Of a stretch of 64,000 nt of DNA, positions 7,575 through 15,737 are shown piece after piece. Position numbers and translations under genes: made by a program. The stretch is taken from NCBI RefSeq assembly GCF_019343475.1, contig NZ_CP072453.1, forward strand, positions 806,001 through 870,000, read 5' to 3'. Position 1 is the stretch's first letter; the number at the start of each line of letters is the position of its first letter. Origin of the DNA: Providencia sp. R33. GTDB taxonomy: Bacteria; Pseudomonadota; Gammaproteobacteria; Enterobacterales; Enterobacteriaceae. The notes beneath the pieces are model-generated. The model ran no database searches. It was not told the DNA's origin and saw only the letters and a program-made list of their open reading frames with translations.

Positions 7575-9197
7575 ATGAGCCGTAAGCTTAATATTTCACT
7601 CGCACAACTTAACTGGTTAGTCGGTGACATCGAAGGTAACTGCGATCGTATGTTGCAAGTGGTGAGTGAACAAGCCTCACAAACTGATATTGTGATGTTT
7701 TCAGAACTGTCTCTGACGGGCTACCCGCCAGAGGATTTAATTTTCCGTGCAGATTTTGAAGACAGATGTGAAGCTCAGCTTGAACGTTTACAAAAGGCGA
7801 GTACAGAAACGGCGATTATTGTCGGTCACCCTTGTTATGAAGGGGATGAAATCTTCAATGCACTTTCTTTCTTCTACCAAGGGAAATTGCATGCTCGCTA
7901 TTTTAAACAAGAACTACCAAACTACGGTGTTTTTGATGAGCCACGCTATTTCAGTGCAGCTGAAAAAACCTGTGTGGTAGAATTTAAAGGCTATCAATTA
8001 GGCTTATTGATTTGTGAAGACATTTGGTATGACGAGCCTGTTGATGCGGTAAAAGGGGCAGGGGCTGAGTTATTATTAACTATCAATGCATCTCCATATG
8101 ATATTCACAAAGAACATATCCGTAGTGATTTACTGATTGATCATTGCCAACGCACTCACATGCCTATCGTTTACCTTAACCAAGTAGGTGGACAAGACGA
8201 ATTAGTATTTGATGGCGGTTCGAAAGTCATTGCAAATAAAGGCAAACAAACTTTTAAACTGCCCGAATTCAAAGAACAGGTTGTCACGGTACAATTTGAT
8301 GAGTTGGAATTGGTGAGCGAAGGCAGCGTGTTTATTGAAAATGACCCCGTCGCACAGGTATATCAAGCCTTAGTGATGTCGACTCGTGATTATATCAATA
8401 AAAATGGCTTCAATGGTGCAATCCTTGGGTTATCAGGTGGGATAGACTCTGGTTTAACCGTTGCTATTGCGGTAGACGCTATTGGTAAAGAACGTGTACA
8501 AGCGGTGATGATGCCGTTCCGTTATACTGCTGAAATGAGCATTCATGATGCTAAAGAACAGGCCGAGTTATTAGGCGTGGAATTTGATATTGTCTCTATC
8601 GAACCGATGTTTGATTCCTTCATGGCACAGTTAAGCCCAATGTTTGAAGGGACAGCGGTTGATACCACTGAAGAAAACTTACAAGCACGTTGCCGTGCTG
8701 TTATCTTAATGGCGATGTCTAATAAACGCCGCCGTTTAGTCTTAACAACCAGTAACAAGAGCGAATCTGCGGTCGGTTATTCAACGCTGTATGGTGATAT
8801 GGCGGGCGGCTTTGATGTCTTAAAAGATGTGCCAAAAACACTGGTTTTTGAACTGGCTAAATATCGCAATACGCTTTCACCTGCAATTCCACAGCGAGTC
8901 ATTGATAGACCGCCATCAGCAGAACTGGCGCCAGGTCAGTTAGACCAAGATAGCTTACCGCCTTACGATGTATTAGATGCTATCTTAGAAGGTTACGTTG
9001 AAAAAGATTTATCCGTTAACGATCTTATCAAGTTAGGTTTCGATAAAGATATTGTCCGCAAAGTCGTACGTTTGGTCGATCTTAACGAATATAAACGCCG
9101 ACAAGCGCCTGTTGGGCCGCGTATTACCATGCGGAATTTTGGTAAAGACCGCCGTTATCCGATCACCTCAGGTTTTGGCCGTAAGAACTGGTCATAA
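7575..9197 (+). CDS. nadE: Glutamine-dependent NAD+ synthetase
   Basis: Last step of NAD synthesis: amidates deamido-NAD with ammonia released from glutamine. 540 residues, two domains. Residues about 1-250 are a nitrilase-type glutaminase (catalytic Cys in LLICEDIWYDEP; upstream Glu in FSELSLTGYPPEDL), and about 270-540 the ATP-dependent synthetase with the PP-loop GLSGGIDSG. E. coli NadE is a short ammonia-dependent enzyme, so this is a different form. It follows glrR by 74 bases and precedes glnB by 12 bases, so nadE and glnB are very probably co-transcribed. Ribosome site: GGGAGAAG before the ATG. Confidence 0.95.
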   Translation: MSRKLNISLAQLNWLVGDIEGNCDRMLQVVSEQASQTDIVMFSELSLTGYPPEDLIFRADFEDRCEAQLERLQKASTETAIIVGHPCYEGDEIFNALSFFYQGKLHARYFKQELPNYGVFDEPRYFSAAEKTCVVEFKGYQLGLLICEDIWYDEPVDAVKGAGAELLLTINASPYDIHKEHIRSDLLIDHCQRTHMPIVYLNQVGGQDELVFDGGSKVIANKGKQTFKLPEFKEQVVTVQFDELELVSEGSVFIENDPVAQVYQALVMSTRDYINKNGFNGAILGLSGGIDSGLTVAIAVDAIGKERVQAVMMPFRYTAEMSIHDAKEQAELLGVEFDIVSIEPMFDSFMAQLSPMFEGTAVDTTEENLQARCRAVILMAMSNKRRRLVLTTSNKSESAVGYSTLYGDMAGGFDVLKDVPKTLVFELAKYRNTLSPAIPQRVIDRPPSAELAPGQLDQDSLPPYDVLDAILEGYVEKDLSVNDLIKLGFDKDIVRKVVRLVDLNEYKRRQAPVGPRITMRNFGKDRRYPITSGFGRKNWS

Positions 9198-9209
9198 CAG
9201 GAACTATTT

Positions 9210-9548
9210 ATGAAAAAAATTGATGCAATTATAAAGCCATTTAAACTTGATGATGTTCGTGAAGCACTGGCAGAAGTCGGGATCACTGGTATGACGGTCA
9301 CGGAAGTGAAAGGGTTTGGTCGTCAAAAAGGGCACACCGAGCTGTATCGTGGTGCAGAGTATATGGTGGACTTTTTACCGAAAGTTAAAATTGAAATTGT
9401 TGTCCCTGACGATATCGTGGAAAACTGCGTTGAAACTATCATGCAAACAGCGCAAACCGGTAAAATCGGTGATGGTAAAATCTTCGTTTATGATGTTGCT
9501 CGTGTGATCCGTATTCGTACGGGAGAGCAGGACGAGGAAGCGATTTAA
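9210..9548 (+). CDS. glnB: Nitrogen regulatory protein PII (GlnB)
   Basis: Trimeric signal protein that reads glutamine (through uridylylation), 2-oxoglutarate and ATP/ADP, and controls NtrB and glutamine synthetase adenylylation. 112 residues, the standard length. The T-loop Tyr51, target of GlnD, is present (RGAEYMVDF), as are the PII signature regions KGFGRQKGHTE and TGKIGDGKIFV. It lies 12 bases after nadE, whose glutamine-dependent product could be under PII influence. No promoter is evident between the two. Confidence 0.97.
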   Translation: MKKIDAIIKPFKLDDVREALAEVGITGMTVTEVKGFGRQKGHTELYRGAEYMVDFLPKVKIEIVVPDDIVENCVETIMQTAQTGKIGDGKIFVYDVARVIRIRTGEQDEEAI

Positions 9549-9696
9549 CCTTTTACCCTTTGCTAAAAGGTTAAAAGGCGGTAACGGTAAAACACACAGG
9601 AATGGGATTAGAACAGTGTGTTTTTATGCGAGCCCGTTACCGCTAAGCTGTGAAAAAACTTCAAACACCTAGCCATTAGAACAGTTTTTTATGGCT
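9547..9696 (+). other. Cluster of three hairpins after glnB
   Basis: A 9-bp hairpin (9547-9572) begins in the glnB stop codon. A larger structure spans 9578-9643: GCGGTAACGG pairs with CCGTTACCGC and, inside it, AAAACACAC with GTGTGTTTT. A third pairs AGCCAT with ATGGCT (9671-9696). No open frame covers them. They could be part of the glnB 3' end or a separate small RNA ending at the terminator at 9711-9741. Confidence 0.6.
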
Positions 9697-9710
9697 GATA
9701 CGTTTCAGGA

Positions 9711-9741
9711 AATGCTCTTCTTATTCGAAGAGCATTTTTTT
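9711..9741 (+). terminator. Intrinsic terminator after glnB
   Basis: A perfect 10-bp stem, AATGCTCTTC with GAAGAGCATT, a 6-base loop and a run of T. It lies 5 bases from the end of the convergent hmp gene. The T-run is on the plus side only. Confidence 0.85.
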
Positions 9742-9746
9742 ATCTA

Positions 9747-10946
9747 TTAATTTAGGGTTAGCACTTTATGAGGGCCAAAGCATTCATAATGAATCGCATC
9801 TGCATTAACGCCCATTGAAATTAATTGCTGGCCAATGTGCTGCATAAAGCCAACTGGGCCACAGAAATAGAATTGCATATTCGGTTGGTCAATCCATTCA
9901 CGTACTTTCTGTAAATCCATTAACCCTTCATATTGATAATCAAAGCCGAGGCGGTCATTGTCACGGGGCTGATTAAACCAAATTGCACTATGGCCTGCTT
10001 TTTGTTTTGCCATCAGTTGCTCAATTTCGTGGTTAAACGCATGAACTGCACCATTTTCCGCCGCATGTAACCAGTTGATGGTTGCTTCATGGCCTTGCTG
10101 TGTCAGGTGATTTAACATGCTCAACATTGGCGTTAGGCCAACACCTGCTGAAATTAGTGTGACAGGGGTTTGATTATCAACATCAATAAAGAAATCGCCA
10201 CATGGTGGTGCTAAATGAACGCTATCACCCTCATTGATATGTTGATGTAAGAAATTAGACACCGCGCCTTGGTCTTCGCGTTTTACTGCGATGCGGTAAC
10301 TTTGTCCATTAGGGGCAGTTGTCAGAGAGTATTGTCGGATCTCTTGGTTTTCAAATCCATCATGGTTAATATAAATCGTGATGTATTGACCTGGGCGATA
10401 GCCTGCGACAGGTTTTCCATCAACAGGAACGAACTCAAAGCTGGTGATAACATCGCTTTGTGGCTGTTTTTGCTTCAGTTTAAATTCTCGTAAACCTTCC
10501 CAACCGCCATTTTTGTCTGCATTTTCTTGGTAGATTGAGGCTTCACGGCCAATAAAAATATCCGCTAATACACCGTAGGCTTTCCCCCATGCATCAAGCA
10601 CTTCTTGGCCGGGATGGAGTAGCTCATCAATGGCGGCCAGTAAGTTTTCACCGACGATCGGGTAATGTTCAGGTTTGATATTTAGACTGACGTGCTTTTG
10701 GGCTATTTTTTCAACGGCGGAAATTAAAGCCTCTGGGGTCTCAATATGAACCGCATAGGCACAAATCGCGTTAAATAACGCTTCACGTTGTGCACCATTA
10801 GCTTGGTGGGTCATGTTGAAAATATCTTTTAACTCAGGATGTTGGTTAAACATTCTGTCGTAGAAATGCGCAGTAAGTTTAGGCCCAGTGGCTGCGATAG
10901 CAGGAATGGTTGATTTAACAATGGCGATAGTTTGGCTGTCTAACAT
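9747..10946 (-). CDS. hmp: Flavohaemoglobin, nitric oxide dioxygenase (Hmp)
   Basis: Cytoplasmic enzyme that converts nitric oxide to nitrate with oxygen and NAD(P)H. 399 residues, typical. The globin domain occupies about 1-138 (proximal haem His in AQKHVSLNIKPEHYPIVG), the FAD-binding domain about 150-255 (RQYSLTTAP), and the NAD-binding domain the rest (SAGVGLTPMLSML; FCGPVGFM). It is transcribed away from glyA, as in E. coli. An NsrR-like operator lies at 11103-11125 over a plausible minus-strand promoter, which predicts induction by nitric oxide and a leader of about 130 bases. Confidence 0.96.
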   Translation of the reverse strand: MLDSQTIAIVKSTIPAIAATGPKLTAHFYDRMFNQHPELKDIFNMTHQANGAQREALFNAICAYAVHIETPEALISAVEKIAQKHVSLNIKPEHYPIVGENLLAAIDELLHPGQEVLDAWGKAYGVLADIFIGREASIYQENADKNGGWEGLREFKLKQKQPQSDVITSFEFVPVDGKPVAGYRPGQYITIYINHDGFENQEIRQYSLTTAPNGQSYRIAVKREDQGAVSNFLHQHINEGDSVHLAPPCGDFFIDVDNQTPVTLISAGVGLTPMLSMLNHLTQQGHEATINWLHAAENGAVHAFNHEIEQLMAKQKAGHSAIWFNQPRDNDRLGFDYQYEGLMDLQKVREWIDQPNMQFYFCGPVGFMQHIGQQLISMGVNADAIHYECFGPHKVLTLN

Positions 10947-11102
10947 ACAGGTGCTCCTGAATTATTTTCATGTTCTCAGTCAGGAAGGGTTCCGGCATTT
11001 TTTCTAAGCTACCAAAAAACATAACACTGTGTTTTCATCGATATAGCTGAATTTTGCCCCGAAAACCTATACTTTTTTTGAGAGACATAAAGTTTATTTA
11101 TA

Positions 11103-11125
11103 AACATGTATTTTAAATACAACTT
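11103..11125 (-). promoter_or_regulatory. NsrR-type operator of hmp
   Basis: A 23-base palindrome with the core ATGTATTT-T-AAATACA flanked by AA and CTT, close to the consensus remembered for the nitric-oxide sensor NsrR (AAGATGYATTT and its complement). On the minus strand it overlaps TTGTAT and TAAATA elements 16 bases apart, so binding would block the hmp promoter. Confidence 0.65.
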
Positions 11126-11288
11126 ATAATATTTAAGGGTATCTGTAAAGACGCAAACAAACAAAATAGGGCAAAAATAGACACATAATGAGAAGGGACT
11201 CGCAATACCAGATATTCATACGTCAAAATTTGAAATTTGGGCTATTTTATAATGAGGCAAAGAGTGCTAAATGACGTGAAAAAAATTA

Positions 11289-11304
11289 ATGCAATCGTTT
11301 GCGT
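11289..11304 (+). promoter_or_regulatory. PurR operator of glyA
   Basis: ATGCAATCGTTTGCGT fits every fixed position of the PurR consensus ANGCAANCGNTTNCNT. It lies about 107 bases before the glyA start. PurR repression of glyA is established in E. coli. Confidence 0.75.
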
Positions 11305-11410
11305 ATATTTTTTCTTTAGGGCTATCTCAAGAACGAAAAAGAGTTTACACTGTGTGCTATTGCGATGAATTGATTGTCAACCTATTGAATTGCTGAGGCA
11401 GGAGAAGCGA

Positions 11411-12664
11411 ATGTTAAAGCGTGAAATGAATATTGCAGACTATGATCCAAAATTATGGGAAGCAATGGAGCAAGAAGTACAACGTCAAGAAGAACACATT
11501 GAATTAATTGCTTCTGAAAACTATACAAGTCCACGAGTCATGCAGGCTCAAGGTTCTCAGCTAACCAATAAATATGCAGAAGGGTATCCGGGCAAACGCT
11601 ATTACGGCGGTTGTGAGTACGTTGATGTGGTTGAGCAATTAGCGATTGACCGCGCAAAAGAATTATTTGGTGCAGACTACGCAAACGTGCAACCACACTC
11701 TGGTTCACAAGCGAATGCGGCAGTTTACATGGCACTGTTACAACCAGGTGATACTGTGCTGGGTATGAACCTTGCGCACGGTGGCCACTTAACTCACGGT
11801 TCCCCAGTTAACTTCTCTGGTAAACTGTACAACATCGTCCCTTACGGTATCGATGAAAGCGGTAAAATTGACTACGACGATATCAAAGCGCAAGCTGAAA
11901 AACATAAACCTAAAATGATTATCGGTGGTTTCTCTGCGTACTCTGGCGTGGTTGATTGGGCTAAAATGCGTGAAATCGCAGACTCTATTGGTGCTTACTT
12001 ATTCGTTGATATGGCACACGTTGCGGGTCTGATTGCAGCAGGTGTTTATCCAAACCCAGTTCCACACGCTCACGTTGTGACAACCACAACCCACAAAACG
12101 TTAGCGGGTCCACGCGGTGGTTTGATCCTCGCGAAAGGCGGTGACGAAGAGCTGTACAAAAAAATCAACTCAGCGGTATTCCCAGGCTCCCAAGGCGGTC
12201 CTTTAATGCACGTGATTGCAGGTAAAGCAGTTGCATTGAAAGAAGCTATGGAACCCGAGTTTAAAGTTTACCAACAACAAGTTGCGAAAAATGCGAAAGC
12301 AATGGTCGAAGTTTTCCAACAACGCGGCTATAAAGTTGTCTCTGGTGGAACTGAGAACCACTTATTCTTAGTTGATTTAGTTGACAAAGATATCACGGGT
12401 AAAGATGCTGATGCCGCTTTAGGTCGTGCAAATATTACCGTAAACAAAAACAGCGTACCAAACGATCCGAAGAGCCCATTTGTGACTTCAGGTGTACGTA
12501 TCGGTTCCCCAGCAATTACACGTCGTGGCTTTAAAGAAGCAGAAGCGCGCGAGCTAGCTGGCTGGATGTGTGATATTCTAGACAACCTCAATGACGAAGC
12601 GACCATTGAGAGCGTGAAACAAAAAGTATTAGCAATCTGCAAAAAATACCCAGTTTACGCATAA
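11411..12664 (+). CDS. glyA: Serine hydroxymethyltransferase
   Basis: Pyridoxal-phosphate enzyme that interconverts serine and glycine with tetrahydrofolate, the main source of one-carbon units. 417 residues from the ATG at 11411, which has the ribosome site AGGAG 7 bases upstream and begins MLKREMNIADYD as in E. coli; an upstream in-frame start at 11390 is rejected. The cofactor lysine lies in TTTTHKTLAGPRGG (about residue 229) and the substrate motif SGSQANAAVY is present. A PurR box upstream and a terminator downstream make it a single-gene unit. Confidence 0.97.
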   Translation: MLKREMNIADYDPKLWEAMEQEVQRQEEHIELIASENYTSPRVMQAQGSQLTNKYAEGYPGKRYYGGCEYVDVVEQLAIDRAKELFGADYANVQPHSGSQANAAVYMALLQPGDTVLGMNLAHGGHLTHGSPVNFSGKLYNIVPYGIDESGKIDYDDIKAQAEKHKPKMIIGGFSAYSGVVDWAKMREIADSIGAYLFVDMAHVAGLIAAGVYPNPVPHAHVVTTTTHKTLAGPRGGLILAKGGDEELYKKINSAVFPGSQGGPLMHVIAGKAVALKEAMEPEFKVYQQQVAKNAKAMVEVFQQRGYKVVSGGTENHLFLVDLVDKDITGKDADAALGRANITVNKNSVPNDPKSPFVTSGVRIGSPAITRRGFKEAEARELAGWMCDILDNLNDEATIESVKQKVLAICKKYPVYA

Positions 12665-12685
12665 TATAACAACTTTTAGTTACCT

Positions 12686-12722
12686 AAACCCGCTTCTACT
12701 GTTAAGTATGAGCGGGTTTTTT
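12686..12722 (+). terminator. Intrinsic terminator of glyA
   Basis: A 9-bp stem, AAACCCGCT with AGCGGGTTT, is followed by a T run, 22 bases after the glyA stop. Confidence 0.9.
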
Positions 12723-12741
12723 GCATTGAAAAAATGGAGGG

Positions 12742-13896
12742 ATGATGGTCATTCCATCAACGCGCTGGCTAGCAATTGATTATTTTACCTACTTTTTTGC
12801 ATACAGTATTTTCTTGCCATTTTGGTCTGTTTGGCTACAAGGTGAGGGAATTGATGCTGAAATGATTGGTGTTTTGCTGGGAGTTGGTCTTGCGGCTCGT
12901 TTTCTTGGGGCGATGTTTATCACGCCATTAGTTAAAGAACCGTCAAAATTAATTACTGCATTGCGGTTGCTGGCAGCATCTTCTTTAATATTCTCCATTG
13001 GTTTTGCTTTCGGCTCACATTGGGCATGGCTGCTTTTTGTGATGATTGGCTTTAACTTATTTTTCGCGCCTATGGTTCCCTTAGGAGATTCACTGGCAGG
13101 AACATGGCAAAAGCAATTTACGTTTGATTACGGCAAAATCCGTGTTTGGGGCTCGATAGCGTTTATTATTGGTTCTTCATTAATGGGCTATTTGGCAGGT
13201 GTCTGGGGTCATAAATCAATCATGGTTGCTTTGATTATCAGTTGCTTAGCCTTATTATTGGGAGCAATGCTAAGGCCTGCAATTCTGCCATCGGGAGCCA
13301 CAAAAGCGGACAATGGTAATAAAGTTACCTTTAAACAACTGATTGCCGATAAAAATGTGGTCAGGTTTCTGATTTGTGTGACTTTATTGCAAGGTGCTCA
13401 CGCAGCTTATTATGGTTTTGCCTCTCTATTCTGGAAAGAAGCAGGTTATTCAGATTTAGTGATTGGTAACTTATGGTCGTTGGGTGTTGTCGCAGAAGTT
13501 ATCGTTTTTATGCTGAGCCACCGTTTATTTAGGCGCTGGAGTGCGCGTAACTTGTTATTGCTATCTGCTTTCTGCGGAATAATTCGTTGGGGAATGATGG
13601 GGGCATTTACCGCATTACCTATGCTGATTATCGTGCAGATTTTACACAGCGGAACGTTCACTGTTTGTCACCTTGCGGCAATGCGTTTTATCAGTGCACG
13701 TAAAGAAAATGAAATTATCCCATTGCAGGGCGTCTATTCAGCATTGGCGACGGGTGGCGGTTTAGCCGTATTAACGATTATTGTCGGTTATATTTATGAG
13801 CGAGTGCCAGCTCATCATGGAGTGGTATTTTATTTGATGGCCTTACTGGCTGTACCTGCGTTATTTATTCGCCCTAAAGTCACCGCACAATCATAG
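12742..13896 (+). CDS. hcaT: MFS transporter, HcaT (3-phenylpropionate permease) family
   Basis: Twelve-segment major facilitator permease. 384 residues; the opening (STRWLAIDYFTYFFAYSIFL PFWSVWL) and the GIRVWGS-like loop (DYGKIRVWGSIAFIIGS) closely resemble E. coli HcaT, which also lies in the glyA-suhB interval. HcaT is a putative 3-phenylpropionate importer, but no hca catabolic gene is present here, so the substrate is open. The first of two adjacent ATGs is used; GGAGGG precedes them. The gene is close behind the glyA terminator and converges on the fimbrial operon. Confidence 0.8.
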   Translation: MMVIPSTRWLAIDYFTYFFAYSIFLPFWSVWLQGEGIDAEMIGVLLGVGLAARFLGAMFITPLVKEPSKLITALRLLAASSLIFSIGFAFGSHWAWLLFVMIGFNLFFAPMVPLGDSLAGTWQKQFTFDYGKIRVWGSIAFIIGSSLMGYLAGVWGHKSIMVALIISCLALLLGAMLRPAILPSGATKADNGNKVTFKQLIADKNVVRFLICVTLLQGAHAAYYGFASLFWKEAGYSDLVIGNLWSLGVVAEVIVFMLSHRLFRRWSARNLLLLSAFCGIIRWGMMGAFTALPMLIIVQILHSGTFTVCHLAAMRFISARKENEIIPLQGVYSALATGGGLAVLTIIVGYIYERVPAHHGVVFYLMALLAVPALFIRPKVTAQS

Positions 13897-13911
13897 CCTT
13901 TCTATCGCTGG

Positions 13912-13945
13912 GCTATAAATGCGATGAAGCATCAGCATTTATAGC
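13912..13945. terminator. Convergent hairpin between hcaT and the fimbrial operon
   Basis: An 11-bp perfect stem, GCTATAAATGC with GCATTTATAGC, and a 12-base loop. The right arm contains the stop codon of the minus-strand chaperone gene. No strong T run on either side, so termination is probable rather than sure. Confidence 0.55.
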
Positions 13946-14634
13946 TTGGCTTGATACGCAATTTGTTGCCCAGTATCATCAATATAAACCACTGTAATAT
14001 TCTCTCCATTAATCACTTTTTTCCCCGAGGGGATTGTCTGCGTCGAAAATGGTGCAATCATTAAACTTTTAGCAATCGAATCATTGGCGTTATTTGCAGT
14101 GTAAATATTGGCAATACTAAGAAAATAAGGCGTCGGGTTATTCACGGTTAATAACCCGTCATTGGCATAAAACTTAGCGCTATCCAATAATGTATCTGGA
14201 AGGGGTAACAGCGAAATAGGGCGGTAGAACACTTTGATCCGGGTTTGAATCGCCAGCTGAAGTGTATTCATACCCTGAGTATTTTTAGGTTTGGGCGCAA
14301 TATCCAACACATTTAAATAATAAACAGACTCTCTATCCATGGGTAAATTATTGCCAAGAAAACGAATGCGCAGCTGAACGCCATCATTTGCGGCTATTTT
14401 GTTAATAGGTGGCGTGACAATAAATGGTGCATTGGTTGTTTCGGGTGTCGAATTAATATTCCCTTCATCTATCCAACTTTGGGTCAACGTCGGTTGTTCA
14501 CTGTAATTAGTGATCTGAATGCTAACCATTTTTCTATCGCTGGGAAAGATAACCCGAGTTCCCTGCAAAACGAGACTCGCTGGTGTTTGTAAACTTATCA
14601 GCAATAAGATAATTCCCCCTAAGTATTTCATCAT
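13939..14634 (-). CDS. Periplasmic fimbrial chaperone (PapD-like), second of two
   Basis: Periplasmic chaperone that donates a strand to fimbrial subunits and delivers them to the usher. 231 residues with a cleavable signal peptide (about 1-19, ending TPAS). Family marks: the hydrophobic motif YYLNVLDIAPKP, the conserved Arg/Lys cleft (VIFPSDRK) and RIKVFYRP. It is the last gene of the five-gene minus-strand fimbrial operon, 12 bases after the adhesin gene. It is clearly related to, but different from, the chaperone at 18263-18961, so it may serve the tip adhesin specifically. Confidence 0.88.
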   Translation of the reverse strand: MMKYLGGIILLLISLQTPASLVLQGTRVIFPSDRKMVSIQITNYSEQPTLTQSWIDEGNINSTPETTNAPFIVTPPINKIAANDGVQLRIRFLGNNLPMDRESVYYLNVLDIAPKPKNTQGMNTLQLAIQTRIKVFYRPISLLPLPDTLLDSAKFYANDGLLTVNNPTPYFLSIANIYTANNANDSIAKSLMIAPFSTQTIPSGKKVINGENITVVYIDDTGQQIAYQAKL

Positions 14635-14646
14635 TCGCTTCCTTTT

Positions 14647-15729
14647 TTAGTTGTAAGACATTACAACGGTTGCCGTACCAGATACCGCTCCTTGAGTAAC
14701 AATATTGGGGTTATAAGGGTAATAATAAGCCCCTAAATTGATGGAAAAGGACGGTGAAATGGGGTTGCCTTTTAGGGCAGTAAAAATACTTGTGGCGGTA
14801 TTTTGTGCTGTTACACTGTCTGAAAGGAACAAAGGGGTGGTGAGGTTATCCGTTTTGACGAGCCGAAAACCAACACCTTTAGCACCTTGGGAGAGGGTGT
14901 TGTTTATTGTGGCTTTATCATTTGACAGTAAGCTACCGCTGGATAAAAACATAGACACATCGCGAGAAGCGGTGCTACCCGCGAGGAAATCTTTGCAGGT
15001 GAAATTCAGCGTAAAGGGGGTGTAGCCTGCTCGAGTCGCATTTTTGACAGTATTGATACTGACAGGCGGAAGTGAAACGACAAGGCCTTGGTTAGTAAAG
15101 TTGCATGTCGTCAATATAGGGTTATAGGTTAACTGCATCGGTTGGTAAAACATATCCTCAGCATGTGTTGGCCAGTTTAGGGTTAAGAGAAACGTGACCA
15201 AGTCTGAGACAAGGCGCAGTAGCCAAGGGATAAGACCTAATGCCGTTACATCCGTTGCCATCATCACTGGGCTGATTAACACACTGTTACCTGCAACTTC
15301 TTTATAATTATTTGCCGGTGGGCTGCTGAGTAATTTAAATTGAATCGTAAAATTTGTGTCTAAATTAGAGGCGGGGTAGGTACCCGGGGGAATATTATTC
15401 ACACTTGATTGGCTAATACCGCTGACTGAGATGGAAACCACTTGTTTCCCACCATTAAAGCCAATCGCGACTGTAGATTGGCGAAATGGGCTATCAATGC
15501 CTACTGAATTGGACAAAAGTAGCCCTGGTGGTTCGCAGGTATATTGGCCTGTGAATCCTGTTCGAGTTGACTTGGTGACAGTGGTTGATGTACTTGTGAG
15601 TTCCGTGGATATGTCAAAACTGAGTGGCGGCACATTTTTTTCTCCCAAATTACTGCAACTGGCAGCAACATCATAGCTTGCGAGTAATAATGCGGGTAAG
15701 AGGAGTGCCAATAGCGTTTTTTTCATCAT
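14647..15729 (-). CDS. Fimbrial tip adhesin, two-domain
   Basis: Probable receptor-binding tip subunit. 360 residues from the ATG at 15729, which has AGGA five bases upstream and gives a signal peptide ending at VAAS; an earlier in-frame start inside the usher gene is rejected. About twice the length of a structural subunit: an N-terminal domain (about 25-200) with its own Cys pair, and a C-terminal pilin domain (about 210-360) with a second Cys pair (TTCNFTNQG; NFTCKDF) and the closing beta strand GTATVVMSYN that donor-strand exchange requires. It lies between usher and second chaperone. The receptor is unknown. Confidence 0.8.
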   Translation of the reverse strand: MMKKTLLALLLPALLLASYDVAASCSNLGEKNVPPLSFDISTELTSTSTTVTKSTRTGFTGQYTCEPPGLLLSNSVGIDSPFRQSTVAIGFNGGKQVVSISVSGISQSSVNNIPPGTYPASNLDTNFTIQFKLLSSPPANNYKEVAGNSVLISPVMMATDVTALGLIPWLLRLVSDLVTFLLTLNWPTHAEDMFYQPMQLTYNPILTTCNFTNQGLVVSLPPVSINTVKNATRAGYTPFTLNFTCKDFLAGSTASRDVSMFLSSGSLLSNDKATINNTLSQGAKGVGFRLVKTDNLTTPLFLSDSVTAQNTATSIFTALKGNPISPSFSINLGAYYYPYNPNIVTQGAVSGTATVVMSYN

Positions 15730-15737
15730 AGCGTCCT

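Larger units (their letters stand above)
10947..11410. other. Divergent control region between hmp and glyA
   Basis: 464 bases without a gene. It holds an NsrR-like palindrome on the hmp side, a PurR box on the glyA side, and AT-rich sequence between. A TGAA-N5-TTCA match lies at 10958-10970, just before the hmp start. Confidence 0.7.

Noticed and set aside
10958..10970. MetR box TGAA-N5-TTCA before hmp
   Set aside because: The match is exact, but it lies only 12 bases before the hmp start codon, well inside the predicted leader, and the pattern is short enough to arise by chance.
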